Source: Hansfordia pulvinata (lineage: Eukaryota > Ascomycota > Sordariomycetes > Xylariales). From it: a stretch of 64,000 nucleotides of DNA. The stretch is taken from assembly GCA_006538405.1 (NCBI GenBank), contig BJKQ01000004.1, positions 310,001 through 374,000 on the forward strand, in the 5' to 3' direction. This document shows positions 10,771 to 21,833 of this stretch, in pieces (position 1 is the stretch's first letter; each line of letters begins with the position of its first letter). The notes beneath the pieces were generated by a model. That model made no database searches. It was given only the letters and a program-made list of their open reading frames with translations, and was not told where the DNA came from. A program made the position numbers and the translations under genes.

Positions 10771-12207
10771 ATGGCGTCGCCGCGCCGGCTACTCTCGGCG
10801 CTTCTCGCGTTCTGCTTCACCGCGCCGCTACTCGCTGGCTTGTTCACTGAGCCTGACCGACTGCCGGTAAGTCGGTCATCTATGAAAAGGCCACAATAAC
10901 TCCCCCCCGGCGGCACGGCAACGACGGTACTGACACGTGTTTCCCAGCGAAAACTCAAAAAGGAGTTCCGAGTCGGCTCGACCACAGTCCGAGACGCTGT
11001 CCTGATCGGCTCCGGGGCGTTTGGCCTCGTCTACGACGTGAAAGTCGAAGGCGAACACTGCGCGCTCAAGGTCTGCTATGCCATGTCGAGAGAACCACAG
11101 AGCATTGCGACCGAATACTGCATGGCGGAGGAAGTGGCGTACAAGCTTCTGGACCAGAAGGCCGACACGATCGCCCCCAGCTTTGTCGACTCGGGCGAGG
11201 TCGACCTCGCCGACATCACGGAGGGGGCCGTCAAGCACATAAACAAAATCAAGGTGCTCGTCACCAGCCTGGCCTTGGGCACCTCCCTGGCCGACGTGAC
11301 CGATGAGGAGCGCTCGAACCACGCGTCATTGCCGTCCTCTGTCCACTACGGTTACCTCCACGAATCCCCGAGCCCGGAGGACCGCAAGGCCGACTTCCTC
11401 GAGTTAGCCGAAAAGTTGATGGACATCCACGGCCTAGAACTGGCGCACGGCGACTTCGGGCTCAACAACATTGTCTACCGGCAGGCGAACAAGGGCGCCG
11501 TGCGTGCGGGCAAGTCGCTGAAGGAGGTCACGTTCGCGGTGATCGACTGGGCTTCCTTCGAGGAGCTCCATCCCGACGGGCTGTTCGACGTGTACCCGCC
11601 GGCCCCCTCGGAGTACCGAGCCCCGGAGATATGGTGGACCGAGCATATCTTTCGCGCGTGGTCGCACCAGCTGGCGAAGCCCTTCGATGTCTGGACCCTG
11701 GGAATCGGCCTGTGGATGCTGATCTTCAACGACTGGCCCAAACTGTTCCCTTTCGAGGACCCCGAGGGCCGCTCGAAGATCATCTGGCCCCGAGAGAACC
11801 CGTTCCTGAGTGACTCCGTAGAGGGGCGTATGAAGCAAATTAACTTCATGGCGCGACAGACCGAGCGCCCGGGGCTCCCGCGGGGGTACAAAAACAACAT
11901 CAAGCTGACCGCCCGGTGGATCGAGCTGTTCGAGGGCGTCTGGAAGAAGGATCCCAGGGCGCGGTGGACGGCGGGCAAGTTGTACCGGCACTTGAAGGGG
12001 ATGGACGACGAGGACTTTCTTTTCCTCAGGGAGGGGGACACCTGGCATCTCGACAGGCCAGAAAATGTGGCTCAAAGGGAGCAATATGAGGCGCAGGTGC
12101 TGAGCCAGCAGGTGGCGGAGAAGGCCATGGAGGCCAATGAGCAACGGGGTCACACGGGCCAACAAGTCAGCAAGCGAGAGGAGAACCGACGGCTGGTCGT
12201 TCGTTGA
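10771..12207 (+). CDS. protein-kinase-fold protein with N-terminal secretion signal
   Basis: Two exons, 10771-10866 and 10948-12207 (donor GTAAGT, acceptor CCCAG), encode 451 residues. Residues 1-23 form a signal peptide or anchor (MASPRRLLSALLAFCF...). The kinase fold follows: Gly-rich loop GSGAFG at 53-58, the lysine of CALKVC at 73, a candidate helix-C glutamate near 93, the catalytic loop as HGDFGLNN (H199, D201, N206) instead of HRD, the metal-binding aspartate in IDWA (D232) instead of DFG, and an APE at 257-259. All ligands needed for phosphotransfer seem present, so it may be active. If the leader is cleaved, the kinase domain would sit in the ER lumen or outside the cell. A C-terminal Gln/Glu/Arg-rich tail follows. 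An in-frame upstream Met at 10645 exists, but the one chosen sits directly before the hydrophobic leader. The substrate is unknown. Confidence 0.85.
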
Positions 12208-13183
12208 TGAGCCAACGAGGTACACGCATACGGCCTATACTGGATGACGGCGGACATGGAGAAGTCTCCTATTTCTCGGGAGGCCAAGAAGACGAAAAGC
12301 ACCGCCACATGCATTTTCAATAGATAACAGTACATATACTGCACATAGGTTATTAGGTGAGAGGAATTCATAGAGATAGAACAATATATCGTATCCCATT
12401 ATGTATCGCACTCGTCGTCGACTGATCACCAGACAGGCCTACCTGCAGATGAGCTGCAGATTACTCGTACACAGTATCAAAAGGATCATAGAGATACGTA
12501 AGCAGGCAGTCGCCGACACGAATATGACACTTGGAAGGCGCGACCACCAAAGGGGATTATCTCAAGTACCTCATAGCTTCTTCCATGGAACGCCCTGGAA
12601 GAGTCCATGGCTCATGGATGAAGCCCCCCTTCTACAAACCGCCCGCTCATGCTCCAAAACAGCAATTCATCACGACTTCCCTTTTGCATGTCCATTGCGC
12701 ATACAGTGTCTTCATCACGTTTCTATCTCAGCGGCCACAGCGGACCACCCTTCATCACCTTAAGGTACATGTCGGCGACCTGCCTCGGGCAACCTACCTT
12801 GAGTACGTGATGCTTCACTGCCGTCTCGCTGACCTCCGCAAGAATTAGGGCACAGTCCCCAGCGAAGCTCCAGCGGCGCCCACGCGCCCACGCGGCCACT
12901 CGGTCGTCGATTGCGTCATGTCAGCGGCCGGATCACGCCGACGCCGGCAGTTGTGCAATGGCACATGGCGCCATCCGAGTCCGCTATGGTCTGCCTGCCA
13001 CGCCCGGCTTATAATCGCCGGCCGTCCCCCACATGTCGGAATTCCAATACCACACCCCCAACGACCGCTTGGACTGGCAGACCGCGAGCTCCCCCTTTTT
13101 CTCTCCACCCCTGTCCCCTCGTCGGCACCGCGTTCGCAGCCTCGAGAGACAGTTAAAAAAAAAAAAAAAAAAAAGAGGAAAAT
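12208..13183. other. intergenic region
   Basis: This spans the 3' flank of the kinase-like gene and the promoter of the dioxygenase. It has one TACTCGTA at 12462-12469 and an A20 run at 13155-13174, just before the dioxygenase start. No gene is evident. Confidence 0.6.
13155..13174. repeat. A20 homopolymer
   Basis: A run of 20 A in the leader of the dioxygenase gene, ending 9 bases before its start codon. Confidence 0.9.
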
Positions 13184-14737
13184 ATGGCCGCCGCCGTGGC
13201 TTTTGCGACCACGCCGCCCGCCGTGCCGCCCCCGGGCAGCCGGACATTGCCTACGCGCCCGACCGCGACAAGTTCGAGGCCCGCAGGGCGCGGCGGGTCG
13301 CCCACGGCCAGCTTCAGCGGGAACTGCCCCCCGGGTTTCCGGCAGAGTTGCGGGGCGACCTCGTCTGGGACGGCCGGACGCTGGCGGAGACGTACGACTG
13401 GACCTACGTGTTAAGCGCAGACCAGCTCGCCGAGATTGAAGCCGCGCTGGCCCATTTCAAAGGTGCGTCATGCCAGTCCATCCTGATCATGTGGAGGGAC
13501 CAGACTCATTCATGTCTGCTCTTCTTGCCAAAGGGAGACAGGGGCAAAGGATACTGACAAGCGGCCCTCTATTATCTGCAGGCTTGAGCCTCCCCACAAG
13601 CCACGTCAACGCCGACAACTTCCCTCTGCCGACGCTGCGCCCGGAGCTGCGCCGGCTCTCGCGCGAGCTGCACAGCGGGCACGGCTTCTTCGTGCTGCGC
13701 GGCCTCGAGCCCGACGCGCACTCGCGCGAGGACAACGTCGCCATCTACGCCGGCGTGTCGTCGCACGTGGCGGCGCTGCGGGGCCGGCAGGACGACGCGC
13801 ACGAGGGCCGCCCGGCCGACGTGACCCTGGCGCACATCACCGACCTGAGCTCGGCGGCCTCGACGGCCCACATCGGGAGCCCCGCCTACACGACGGACAA
13901 GCAGGTCTTCCACACCGACTCGGGCGACATTGTGTCCCTGTTCGCCCTGTCGACGGCGGCCGAGGGCGGCGCCAGCAAGCTCGCCAGCACCTGGAGGGTG
14001 TACAACGAGATTGCGAGGACGCGCCCGGACTTGATTCACACCTTGAGCCAGGACTGGGACGTGGAAGTGTGAGTCCGCTGTCCTTGTGCTTCACATACAC
14101 AAACAATCATCATTGGTTTGCCGGGATGTTGGGAGGGCTGCTGACGGTTCATAGATTCACCTCCTCCCAGAAGAGGCACCTGACCAGACCCTTGATTCAC
14201 TTCCAGCCCGCGGCCGGCGACGCCCCGGACCGCATTGCGCTGCAATACGCGCGCCGGTCGTTTGTCGGGTTCGGCGCGCTGCCGCGAAGCCACGACATCC
14301 CGCCCATCAGCGAGGCGCAGGCCGAGGCCCTCGACACGCTGCACTTCCTGGGCGAGAAGTTCTGTGTCTCGACCAATTTCCAGAAGGGCGACATCCAGTA
14401 CATCAATAACCTGGCTCTGTTCCACGCCCGAGACGGCTTCGTCGACACACCGTCCCAGCGGTAAGCGCTCCGTTTTCTCTTCTTCTCCTTCTTCTTCTTC
14501 TTTTTGCCCTTCTATTGGCGTATCGCTGCAGCCTGCGCTGGGATGACTGACAAAAGAGAACGCAGCCGCCACTTGCTGCGGCTTTGGCTTAGAGACCCGG
14601 AGAACGCGTGGGTCACGCCTCCGGCGCTGAAAGACGCCTTCTCACGGCAGTACGACGGCGTAACTCCCGAGAGCCAGGTCCTGCCTCAGGATCCGTACGT
14701 CCGCGGCGCGGCGAACGGGGCCAAACGAGTACGCTGA
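13184..14737 (+). CDS. TauD/TfdA-type Fe(II)/2-oxoglutarate dioxygenase, apparent frameshift near the start
   Basis: Four exons: 13184-13462, 13582-14068, 14155-14460 and 14566-14737. The spliced protein carries the family hallmarks. DGRTLAETYDWTYVLSADQ leads into the N-terminal region, and GFFVLRGLEP follows. QVFHTDSGDIVSLF supplies the iron-binding His and Asp, LALFHARDGF the distal His, and RRHLLRLWLRDPENAW the C-terminal arginine region. The enzyme would hydroxylate or cleave an unknown small molecule using 2-oxoglutarate and O2. The only Met close to the conserved region (13184) is in another frame. One extra base in the C5 run at 13229-13233 would join it to QPDIAYAPDRDKF. The alternative in-frame Met at 13033 would translate the A20 tract into poly-Lys and is unlikely. 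It converges on the MFS gene 414 bases away. Confidence 0.85.
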
Positions 14738-15151
14738 GCTATTCAACTCGTATGGTCGCAAGGAGGTCAATTCCCTAGGCATAAATCACGCGCTTCGCCT
14801 CTCTTATTTTACACTTCCTTCAGCTTGAGACAGGGGTCAGAGAACGGATTCACGTGGGCGCCGCTGTGTGTTGCCACTCAGTCGTCGACAACCGAATCCC
14901 GACAGTTTTTCTAAAGCTGCGGCTGTAGCGAGATGGCGATGTCTTTCGCTCGGGATCTGGATTGAATAGTAGACTGTATTACGATGCCTGCAAATGCTAT
15001 AGGGTAGCAAGCTGCAAGCAAGAGGCCACATGCCTATCGAGACTTGATAATTCAACTAGCACTCTTGCTTCACACGTACGAACCACCGTCAGCCCAGCAG
15101 TTTCCCTGTTCAGAGATCATTGTGAGGACTCCCGCGAGGCCCCATAAGACC

Positions 15152-17432
15152 CTACTCTCCAACCTCACGGTCCGGGTCCCACCGCGCAACGGCCCTGACG
15201 AGAGGCCAGTTCCACGAGGCGCGGCGGATCTTCTTGCCCCAGAGGTAGAAGGGCAGGCCGCAGAAGAAGACGGCAAAGGAGATGGCGGCCATCTCGCCAA
15301 AGGCCGGCAGGTAGCCTGACTGCTCGATCCAGGGGTTTGTGTAGAAGCTCAGGAGGAACCCGAACAGTGCTGCAGGCGAGTCAGCTTTTTTTTGTGAACA
15401 GTGCAAGTACAGGGGCTCTTTCTCTTTCGTTTTCTCGTCCACTTCTTGCTGTCTTGGGTCGCCTTTCTCGAACTCACACTTGAAGCCGTACTGCGTCTGG
15501 GTGATCTCACCCGAGATGGGGCGGTAGCAGTCGATCATGTAGACGATGCCGATGTTGGAGGCCTGGACGACGGTGAAGTTGACTGCGTGCGTATTTTCCG
15601 AGTCAGCTTTGATCTGTCTGTTGTATCTGGGGTCGTGGGGAAAGAGGGACTGCGGAGGAGCATGAAGACACAAGAAGAGAGGATGCTTACTCAGGCCCAG
15701 GCCAACGACAGGACACATCCAGTGCAGCCGCTTCTCGATGCCGACGCCGTAGAGGATCATGGACAGGGGGCCGGTGACGAGGCTGACGGCGATGGCGGGC
15801 AGGCGGAACTCGGGCTCCTTGATGCCGCCGTTGCGCCGGGTCATCCAGTCGGAGCACCTGTCCGACAGGGGCCCGCCGAACCAGGCGGCGGCCAGGGAGC
15901 CGACCACGGCGGACAGCATGGTCAGGCCGACCTGCCAGGTGGCGAAGCCGTAGGACTGGGCGAAGGCGGTGGACAGGTTGGAGCTGGTGGCGACCATGAA
16001 GCCGATGCTGACGGCCATGACGAGCGAGGCCCACAGGGCCGAGGGCAGGACGATCAGGGCCGCGGGCCGCGCCGCCAGCTTCCACAGCGGCTCGCTCGTG
16101 TACGCCCGCGTCGGCCACGTCGTCGCCACCTCCCGCAGCCCGGGGACCCTTCCGGCCACCGCTGCTACGGCGGCGTCCGCGGGGTGGCGTCCTCGGCGTA
16201 CTCGGCGGCCGACGCCGACTTCTTGCTCAGCTTCTCTTCGTCAATATCAACGTCTTCGTCGTCGCCGTCGTCGTCCTTCTCGCCCATGTTATTTCCCGCG
16301 CCCGCGCGGCTCCTCCCACGGTTCCGCTGCTGCTGCTGCTGCTGCTCTCCTCCTTCCTCTCGCAGGTACACCGTCTCGGGGATCGAGACAAACATCAGCA
16401 GGGTCGTGAACGCGGCCAGGGCGAAGCAGATCCAGAAGACCAGCCGCCAGTCCTCGGCGCCGCCGCCGCGGCTCGCCGCGGCTCCCGAGGCGACGGCGCC
16501 CACGCCGGTGCCGAGGCTGAGCAGGCAGGTGTACACGCCCATCATGGCGCCCCTCTCGTGGGCGAAGAACAGGTCTCCCACGGTCAGGGGGCCCAGGACC
16601 TCGCCCGCGCCCGCGGCGCAGCCCATCAGGGCCCGGGCGGCCATGATGCTGGCGTAGCTCCCCGTGGGCGCGGAGGCGGCCCAGGCGGAGGAGCCCGCGA
16701 GGAGGGCGAAGGAGGCGACGTACACCGGGCGGCGGCCCCGCTTGATCATCAGGGGCACCCAGAGGGCGTTGCTGAGGCCCATGAGCAGGGAGGGCACGGT
16801 GAAGAGGTAGGCCGCCTTGGCGACGGCGGAGAGGAAGGCGGGGCTGCTGCCCGGCTGGACTGGGGAGAAGAAGGAGATGGCCAGGTCGGGGATGAGGACG
16901 GAAGGGCCCGCTATGCAGAAGGTGCAGAGGAAGATGCTCCACGAGGCCAGGCCGGTCACGTAGTACTTGTACCAGTAGGGCCTGCGTTTTGTGTTAGTAA
17001 GACCCTTTGTTTTTTTTTTCACTTGTTTTCCGTCTTTCTGTTTTTGCGAGGGTGTTGGTCCCTTGGATAGGAGAGGAGAGGAGAGATAGGAGAAGAGAGG
17101 AGAGGAGAGGAGAAGAGAGGAGAAGAGATCAGAAGAGAAGAGAAGAGAGGAGAGGAGAATCAGAAGATGAGGATAAGAGAGGAGAATCAGAAGATGAGGA
17201 TAAGAGAGGAGGTCAAGACTCGCGAGACAAGAGAAAGAACGCCGCCCGCTCACCAGTTCAGGGGGTCGTCCTCGCTGCGCGACGGCGTCGGGATCAGGAT
17301 CACCTCGTTGGTCCGCTCGTGCCTGATCCTCAGCGTGCCGAGCTCCCTCGTCGTCGCACGGCCGCCGCCGCTGTCATCGCCGGGCCTCCTGTCGTCGTCG
17401 CCGTCGACGGCGGGCGTGATGGAGTCTGGCAT
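15152..17432 (-). CDS. MFS transporter (DHA1-type), apparent frameshift
   Basis: Four exons: 17432-17254, 16981-15691, 15582-15478 and 15369-15152. Splices rebuild DPLNWPYWYKYYVTGL, INFTVVQASNIGIVYMIDCY and GFKSLFGFLLSFYTNPW, all typical of fungal DHA1 drug/proton antiporters with 12 membrane spans. A 60-residue cytosolic N-terminus comes first. The central loop between the two six-helix halves is acidic with a Gln run. In this loop the frame breaks: the open frame stops after a C4 run (minus strand, 16181-16184), while one extra C continues it into the second half (VPGLREVATTWPTRAYTSEP). The exons total 1793 nt, one short of a multiple of three; corrected length is about 597 residues. It may export a product or take up a substrate of the adjoining P450 or dioxygenase, but this is inference from position only. 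Confidence 0.87.
16982..17253. repeat. GA-rich imperfect tandem repeats in MFS intron 1
   Basis: The plus strand at about 17060-17230 is made of AGGAGAGGAGA-like units. It includes two adjacent copies of a roughly 27-base unit built on GAATCAGAAGATGAGGATAA at 17156-17209. It lies wholly inside the first intron, hence is pyrimidine-rich in the transcript. Confidence 0.75.
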
Positions 17433-18600
17433 CCTGGCGGGGTGCGTTCTATCTCAACGACACGAAAGCAGGGATCTGAGCTTTGCCTGCCTGCCTTGCT
17501 TGCTTGCTTGCTTGCTGCCCTGGCAAGAACCCACGCCTTCACGGCTGGAGAGCTGCCGCGATCTTACTGGAGAGGGTGAGTATGAGTTGCTGGGGGCCGA
17601 GAGCGCGCGAGCCACAAGTCACAGGCGGGAGAGTACGGCTGGGCGTCGGACGTCTGTCAGAGGAGCGACGGCTGGACATGGATATAAAGGGGCAAAGACG
17701 AGAACAATCCACCCAAGATAAAGACGCCCTATGATCCGAGCGACAGCACACACACACACACCCTGGCGAGTCACGCACTCTCCTCATGAGAAGCCGGGGC
17801 CCGACCCCAGACTTTCTCTCTGCAAGTGCCGACGTCGAGCAGGTGAAGCCAGCAAGCAAGGGCCCGTCGAGAGTACAAGCATACTCCGTTTCCCCTTTGT
17901 GTGGAAAGGGGAAGGGGGAGGGGGGGTTGGGGGGTTGCAGCGGCTCCCACATTCCGCGCGGCTCGGCCCCGCCGGACGGCGCCGTCCCCCAAACAGACCC
18001 CTGTCGCCGGCCTCGAGAGCAACACGCGCAGGCCCGTGGGTGACAAGAGCCCGCTTGCGACCGCCTCGGTCGGCCGTAGATATGGAGCCGAAGGCAGTCA
18101 ACGGGGTTGGGGTTGGAGGCGTGCGTCGTTGACGCACAGAGAGAGAGAGAACCCTGCCACGCCACTACGAGGAGAGAGGAGCCTCGCGGACGCGGTGGGG
18201 GGTATTCGGGCCGTTAATAAAAGAGCACGATCTCGGCACTCTGTTTCACTCATCTGCGTTGCATGGTAGGATGGGGATCGTGTTAGATAAGGTATGGTGC
18301 AGTCTTGGACTTTTGATCCCGAGTCCGGTACGCAGGGCAGACGACGACGGCGCGCAATTCGCTTATCCCGAGTTAATTAAGAACAAAAACACACAGGCCT
18401 CGGTGACACGTCGGTTCCCATCGCGAGCCGAGTCCTCCCCCTTTCTCCAGTCTTCAGATCAGGCCCGAACCAAGTCCGCCGCGATACCACCCATCCACTT
18501 ACTTGGTTCGGGCGTGGTGGTCGGAACATCGCCACCACCACTCGCGATACCAGTTCTTTGCTCGCTCCCGACTCGGAGGTTTTCTTCGGTGGTCAGGCCC
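17433..18600. other. intergenic region between MFS (5' side) and P450 (3' side)
   Basis: It holds the MFS promoter, a short CA repeat near 17748-17762, and no supported gene. Open frames at 17539-18165 and overlapping ones are mutual shadows without domain features. Confidence 0.6.
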
Positions 18601-18921
18601 TCAGCGGTCCGGGGACGCTCCCGCTCGCACCCTCCGCCGCAGGCCGATCTCGAGGGCGAGCGGCTTGCGCAGGAAGCCCTCGCGGGTCTCCATGGGGCCC
18701 TGGCGCAGGAAGACGTCGTAGCGGCGCGCCCAGGTGGCCGCGATCATCTTCATCTCCATCTCGGCGACGTTGCGGCCCACGCAGGCGCGCGGGCCGTGGC
18801 TGAAGGGGATGAAGGCGTTCTTCTGGCGAGCCGTCAGGCCCCCGGAGCCCGAGCCCGAGCCCGAGCCCGAGCTGCTGTTGCTGCTTCCGTCTCCGTCCTC
18901 CTCCTCCTTCGCGCCGCCCCC

Positions 18922-18958
<37 letters not shown>

Positions 18959-20485
18959 AGCCACCGCTCGGGGCGGAACTCGTCGGCGTCGGCGCCCCAG
19001 ATCTCGCGCGAGTGGTGCAGCGTGTACGAGGGCACGCTGAGGACGGTGCCCGGCGGGAAGTAGCGCCCGCGCAGGCGCACGCCGCCCGAGTCCGGGGCGA
19101 TCTGGCGCGGCAGGCCGATGCCCGAGGTCGAGTGGTGGCGCAGGGTCTCGTTGATGACGGCCTCGAGGTAGGGCAGGTTGCGGATGGCCTCGTACGTTGG
19201 CACCGCCGGCGCCAGCGCCTCGCCGTCGCCGTCACCGTCGTGGCCTTGGTCGTGGCCGTCGGCGGGATCGCGGCGTCGAGCTCGGCCTGCAGCTTGGCCA
19301 GGACGCCCGGGGTGCGCGCGGCGTGGTACAGCAGGGCCGTCGACGAGTTGCTGGTCGTGTCGCTGCCGGCGATGAGCTGCGTCAGGGCCTCGGCGGTCAG
19401 CTCCTCGAAGCCCAGGGGCTCCCCCCGGTCGTCGCGCCCTTGCTGCAGGCGCGAGAGCAGGTCGACGCGCGGTTTGTTGCCCGCGGCGGCGTTGGCGTCC
19501 GGCGGGTTGTCGAGGCGCTCGCGGACGCTGGCGACGGCGATGCCCGCCAGGTCCTGCACGGCGGCCAGCCCGCGGCGGAAGAAGGGGTCGGGCAGCCAGG
19601 CGGCCCACGGCTTGAGCGCGGGCATGCAGCCCAGCGTCGCCGACACCTCCCCCGGCGGTTGAGGATCTCGACCGCCGGCGCCGACTCGGCGGCGGCGGCG
19701 GCCCCCTCCGCGCCGTCCCGGGACAACCGCCGGACCGGCGCAATGTCCGCGCCCGCCTCGAGCATCCCGAACGGCCTGCCGAACGCCAGGTCGCCGATGA
19801 TGTCGAACGCGCAGTAGTTGAACCACTTGAGGCAGTCGACGTGCGCCGTCTTGCGGTTGTCGTCGTCGTGGTCGTCGTCGTCGTCGTCGTCGTCGGTCCC
19901 TGGGCTTCCTGACTCCGGCCCCTGTCCCGGCTCCGGCTTCGGCTCCGGCGCCGCCGCCTCGATCAGCCCGTCCCACCGCCGCACAAAGGTGAGCAGGTGC
20001 TCGCGGATGTACGGCTCGAACTGGAGCACGCTGGCGGGCGAGAAGGTGTGCGAGACGAGCTTGCGCTTGCGCGAGTGCTCGGCGCGGTCGCGCGTGTTGA
20101 ACAGGCCCCGGCGGATGGACACGAAGGCGTCGTAGAAGTCGGCCTTGAGGAACGACCCCGCCCCTGCCCCCGCCCCCGCCCCCTTGCCGCCGTGCCCGTA
20201 GATGACGCCCACGGCCTCCTCGTCCGCCACGCTGACGTGGTTCGGCTGGATCCGCACGACGGGGCCCAGCCGCGCGTGCGCCCGGTCCACCGCCAGGTAC
20301 CGCTCCCCGCGCCGGCACGCCAGCAGCAGCCACCACCCGCTGAGCTGCGCCGGGAACGGCGCCGGGATGCCCCGCAGGTCCCGGTGCGTCACCGCGTAGT
20401 CCCACGCGTACCACGCCGCCAGCGCCGCCGCCGCCGCCGCCGCCAGCGCCCAGGGGGACGACAGCACGAGGTTGATGACCGCCAT
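18601..20485 (-). CDS. cytochrome P450 monooxygenase, two apparent frameshifts
   Basis: A single exon with an N-terminal membrane anchor ([20 protein letters not shown]...) places it on the ER. P450 signatures in order are a C-helix-type stretch ([14 protein letters not shown]), I-helix [11 protein letters not shown]-helix ETLRHHS (ExxR), FRPERW, and heme loop [10 protein letters not shown] with the cysteine ligand. The frame changes twice: at the C5 run 19649-19653, between EILNRRG and [15 protein letters not shown], and in a Pro/Asp-rich linker at about 19200-19270, before [19 protein letters not shown]. The span of 1885 nt is two short of 1887 (628 residues), matching two lost bases. Unusual inserts are a poly-Asp run (plus strand about 19860-19895) and about 40 residues of Ser/Gly/Glu between PERW and the heme loop. 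The reaction is unknown. It may act with the neighbouring dioxygenase and transporter. Confidence 0.88.
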
Positions 20486-20510
20486 TTGTTTTTGTCTCTG
20501 GCGGCTCCCT

Positions 20511-20533
20511 GTGTGTGTGTGTGTGTGTGTGTG
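20511..20533. repeat. (GT)n microsatellite in P450 leader
   Basis: About 11 uninterrupted GT units lie 26 bases upstream of the P450 start codon. Confidence 0.95.
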
Positions 20534-21007
20534 ATGCTTCTGTTGTTGTGATTGCTGTGTGTGTCGTTCGGGTCCGGATCGCCCTGCTGCGGAGAAAGCT
20601 GAGCAGGCGGAAGGGGAACGCGAGATATATATATATATAGAGAGAGAGAGAGGGGCTGCCAATCGTCCTCAAGCTTTTCCGACCTCTGCTGAGCTGAGCG
20701 TTATATCCTCGACGGCAGAGGGAGAGTCGCTCGCCTTGAGTCGGTGACACGGCGGGTCGGTCGAGAGTGCGTGGTCGCGTATCGTTTGGCAGCGAGGCGC
20801 GCTTGGGCAGGCCTTGTCCACAACTACCGATCCTGGATTCCGGGACCCGGCTTCAGACGAGGCAGCAGCCGTTGTTGACTACCGGGGGCAGCGAGGCCGA
20901 GTCGCAATGACGTGTGGAGCCGAGCACACGCACACAGACACACACACACACACAAACATCCCCCACCCCGCAGTCGGTCGACGTCCGCCGGACGGGAATA
21001 ACGTCCC

Positions 21008-21037
21008 CCAGTACGAGTAGAGCCAGTACGAGTAGAG
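21008..21037. repeat. tandem 15-base repeat carrying TACGAGTA
   Basis: Two exact adjacent copies of CCAGTACGAGTAGAG. This is the only place where the dispersed word is duplicated together with its flanks. Confidence 0.9.
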
Positions 21038-21833
21038 TTTCCCCCCGACCCCGGCCAGCCCCGGTCCAACTAGTTGGCCTAGAGTGCCACAGTGCCTAGC
21101 AAGTCAAGTGCCTAGCAAGCAAATTGCCTAGCAAGCGGGTCCAAGTTGGAAAGGCTCGCCCCCTCCCACCGCTCGCGCCTTTTCGTGCCCGCGAGGTGCG
21201 GCTGCTGGCTGTCGCTGTGTTCCCTACTCGTCGTTCACACCCGTGCCACGCTGCCGAGAGGGATCTGTCTGGTCTGATGGGGGTCAAGAGGCCGCGTTCC
21301 AGTCCCGCTTATCCCTGCCCCCCCCCCCGGCCCTGCTGACCCCGGGATTGTGGCCGGCTAATCGAATGCAGTCCGTAGCGTCGAGTGCGGGGCGCGACGC
21401 GTTGGAAAGCGTGCCAGTTGGGGGTTTTGGACAGAGGATAGATACCAAGTAGAATAGACCGTGGGGGAAGGAGGGGAGGACGAGGTTCCAAGCCAAGACT
21501 GCGGGGTGCCATCGGCTGCGACGTGGCTCCGCTGAGGCTCTGGGGGCGCCTTTCCGTTGTCCCGGCCATCTTCCTTTCTTCCGAGACGCCTACCGGGGGC
21601 ACTGCGACTTGTCATGCGGCGGGGAGGGGAGGAGAGAGAGGAAGGGATGAGGCTCGGGCAGGGAGGGCGTGCTGTGTGAGTCGACAGGTTCACGATGCGG
21701 GATCATGGGAGAGTCGCGGGCACGAGGCCTCTTGAGGACAAGCTTGAGAGGTTCGAGAGACAAGCCACCAGATGGGTATCTATTGTACGCTTTTTTTTTT
21801 TTAAAACTTGCAATGAGGGGTGAGGGTGATTGA

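Larger units (their letters stand above)
20486..21833. other. P450 promoter and SDA1 3' flank
   Basis: Contains (GT)n at 20511-20533 in the P450 leader, (TA)n(GA)n at about 20622-20653, (CA)n near 20928-20953, and a tandem 15-base repeat holding two TACGAGTA words at 21008-21037. No gene is evident. Confidence 0.65.

Noticed and set aside
13033..13183. upstream in-frame Met for the dioxygenase
   Set aside because: It would translate the A20 run as poly-Lys and adds an unrelated leader. A missing base at 13229-13233 explains the frame better.
18259..19662. 467-codon plus-strand open frame opposite the P450
   Set aside because: Arg/Ala-rich antisense shadow; the minus strand carries all P450 motifs.
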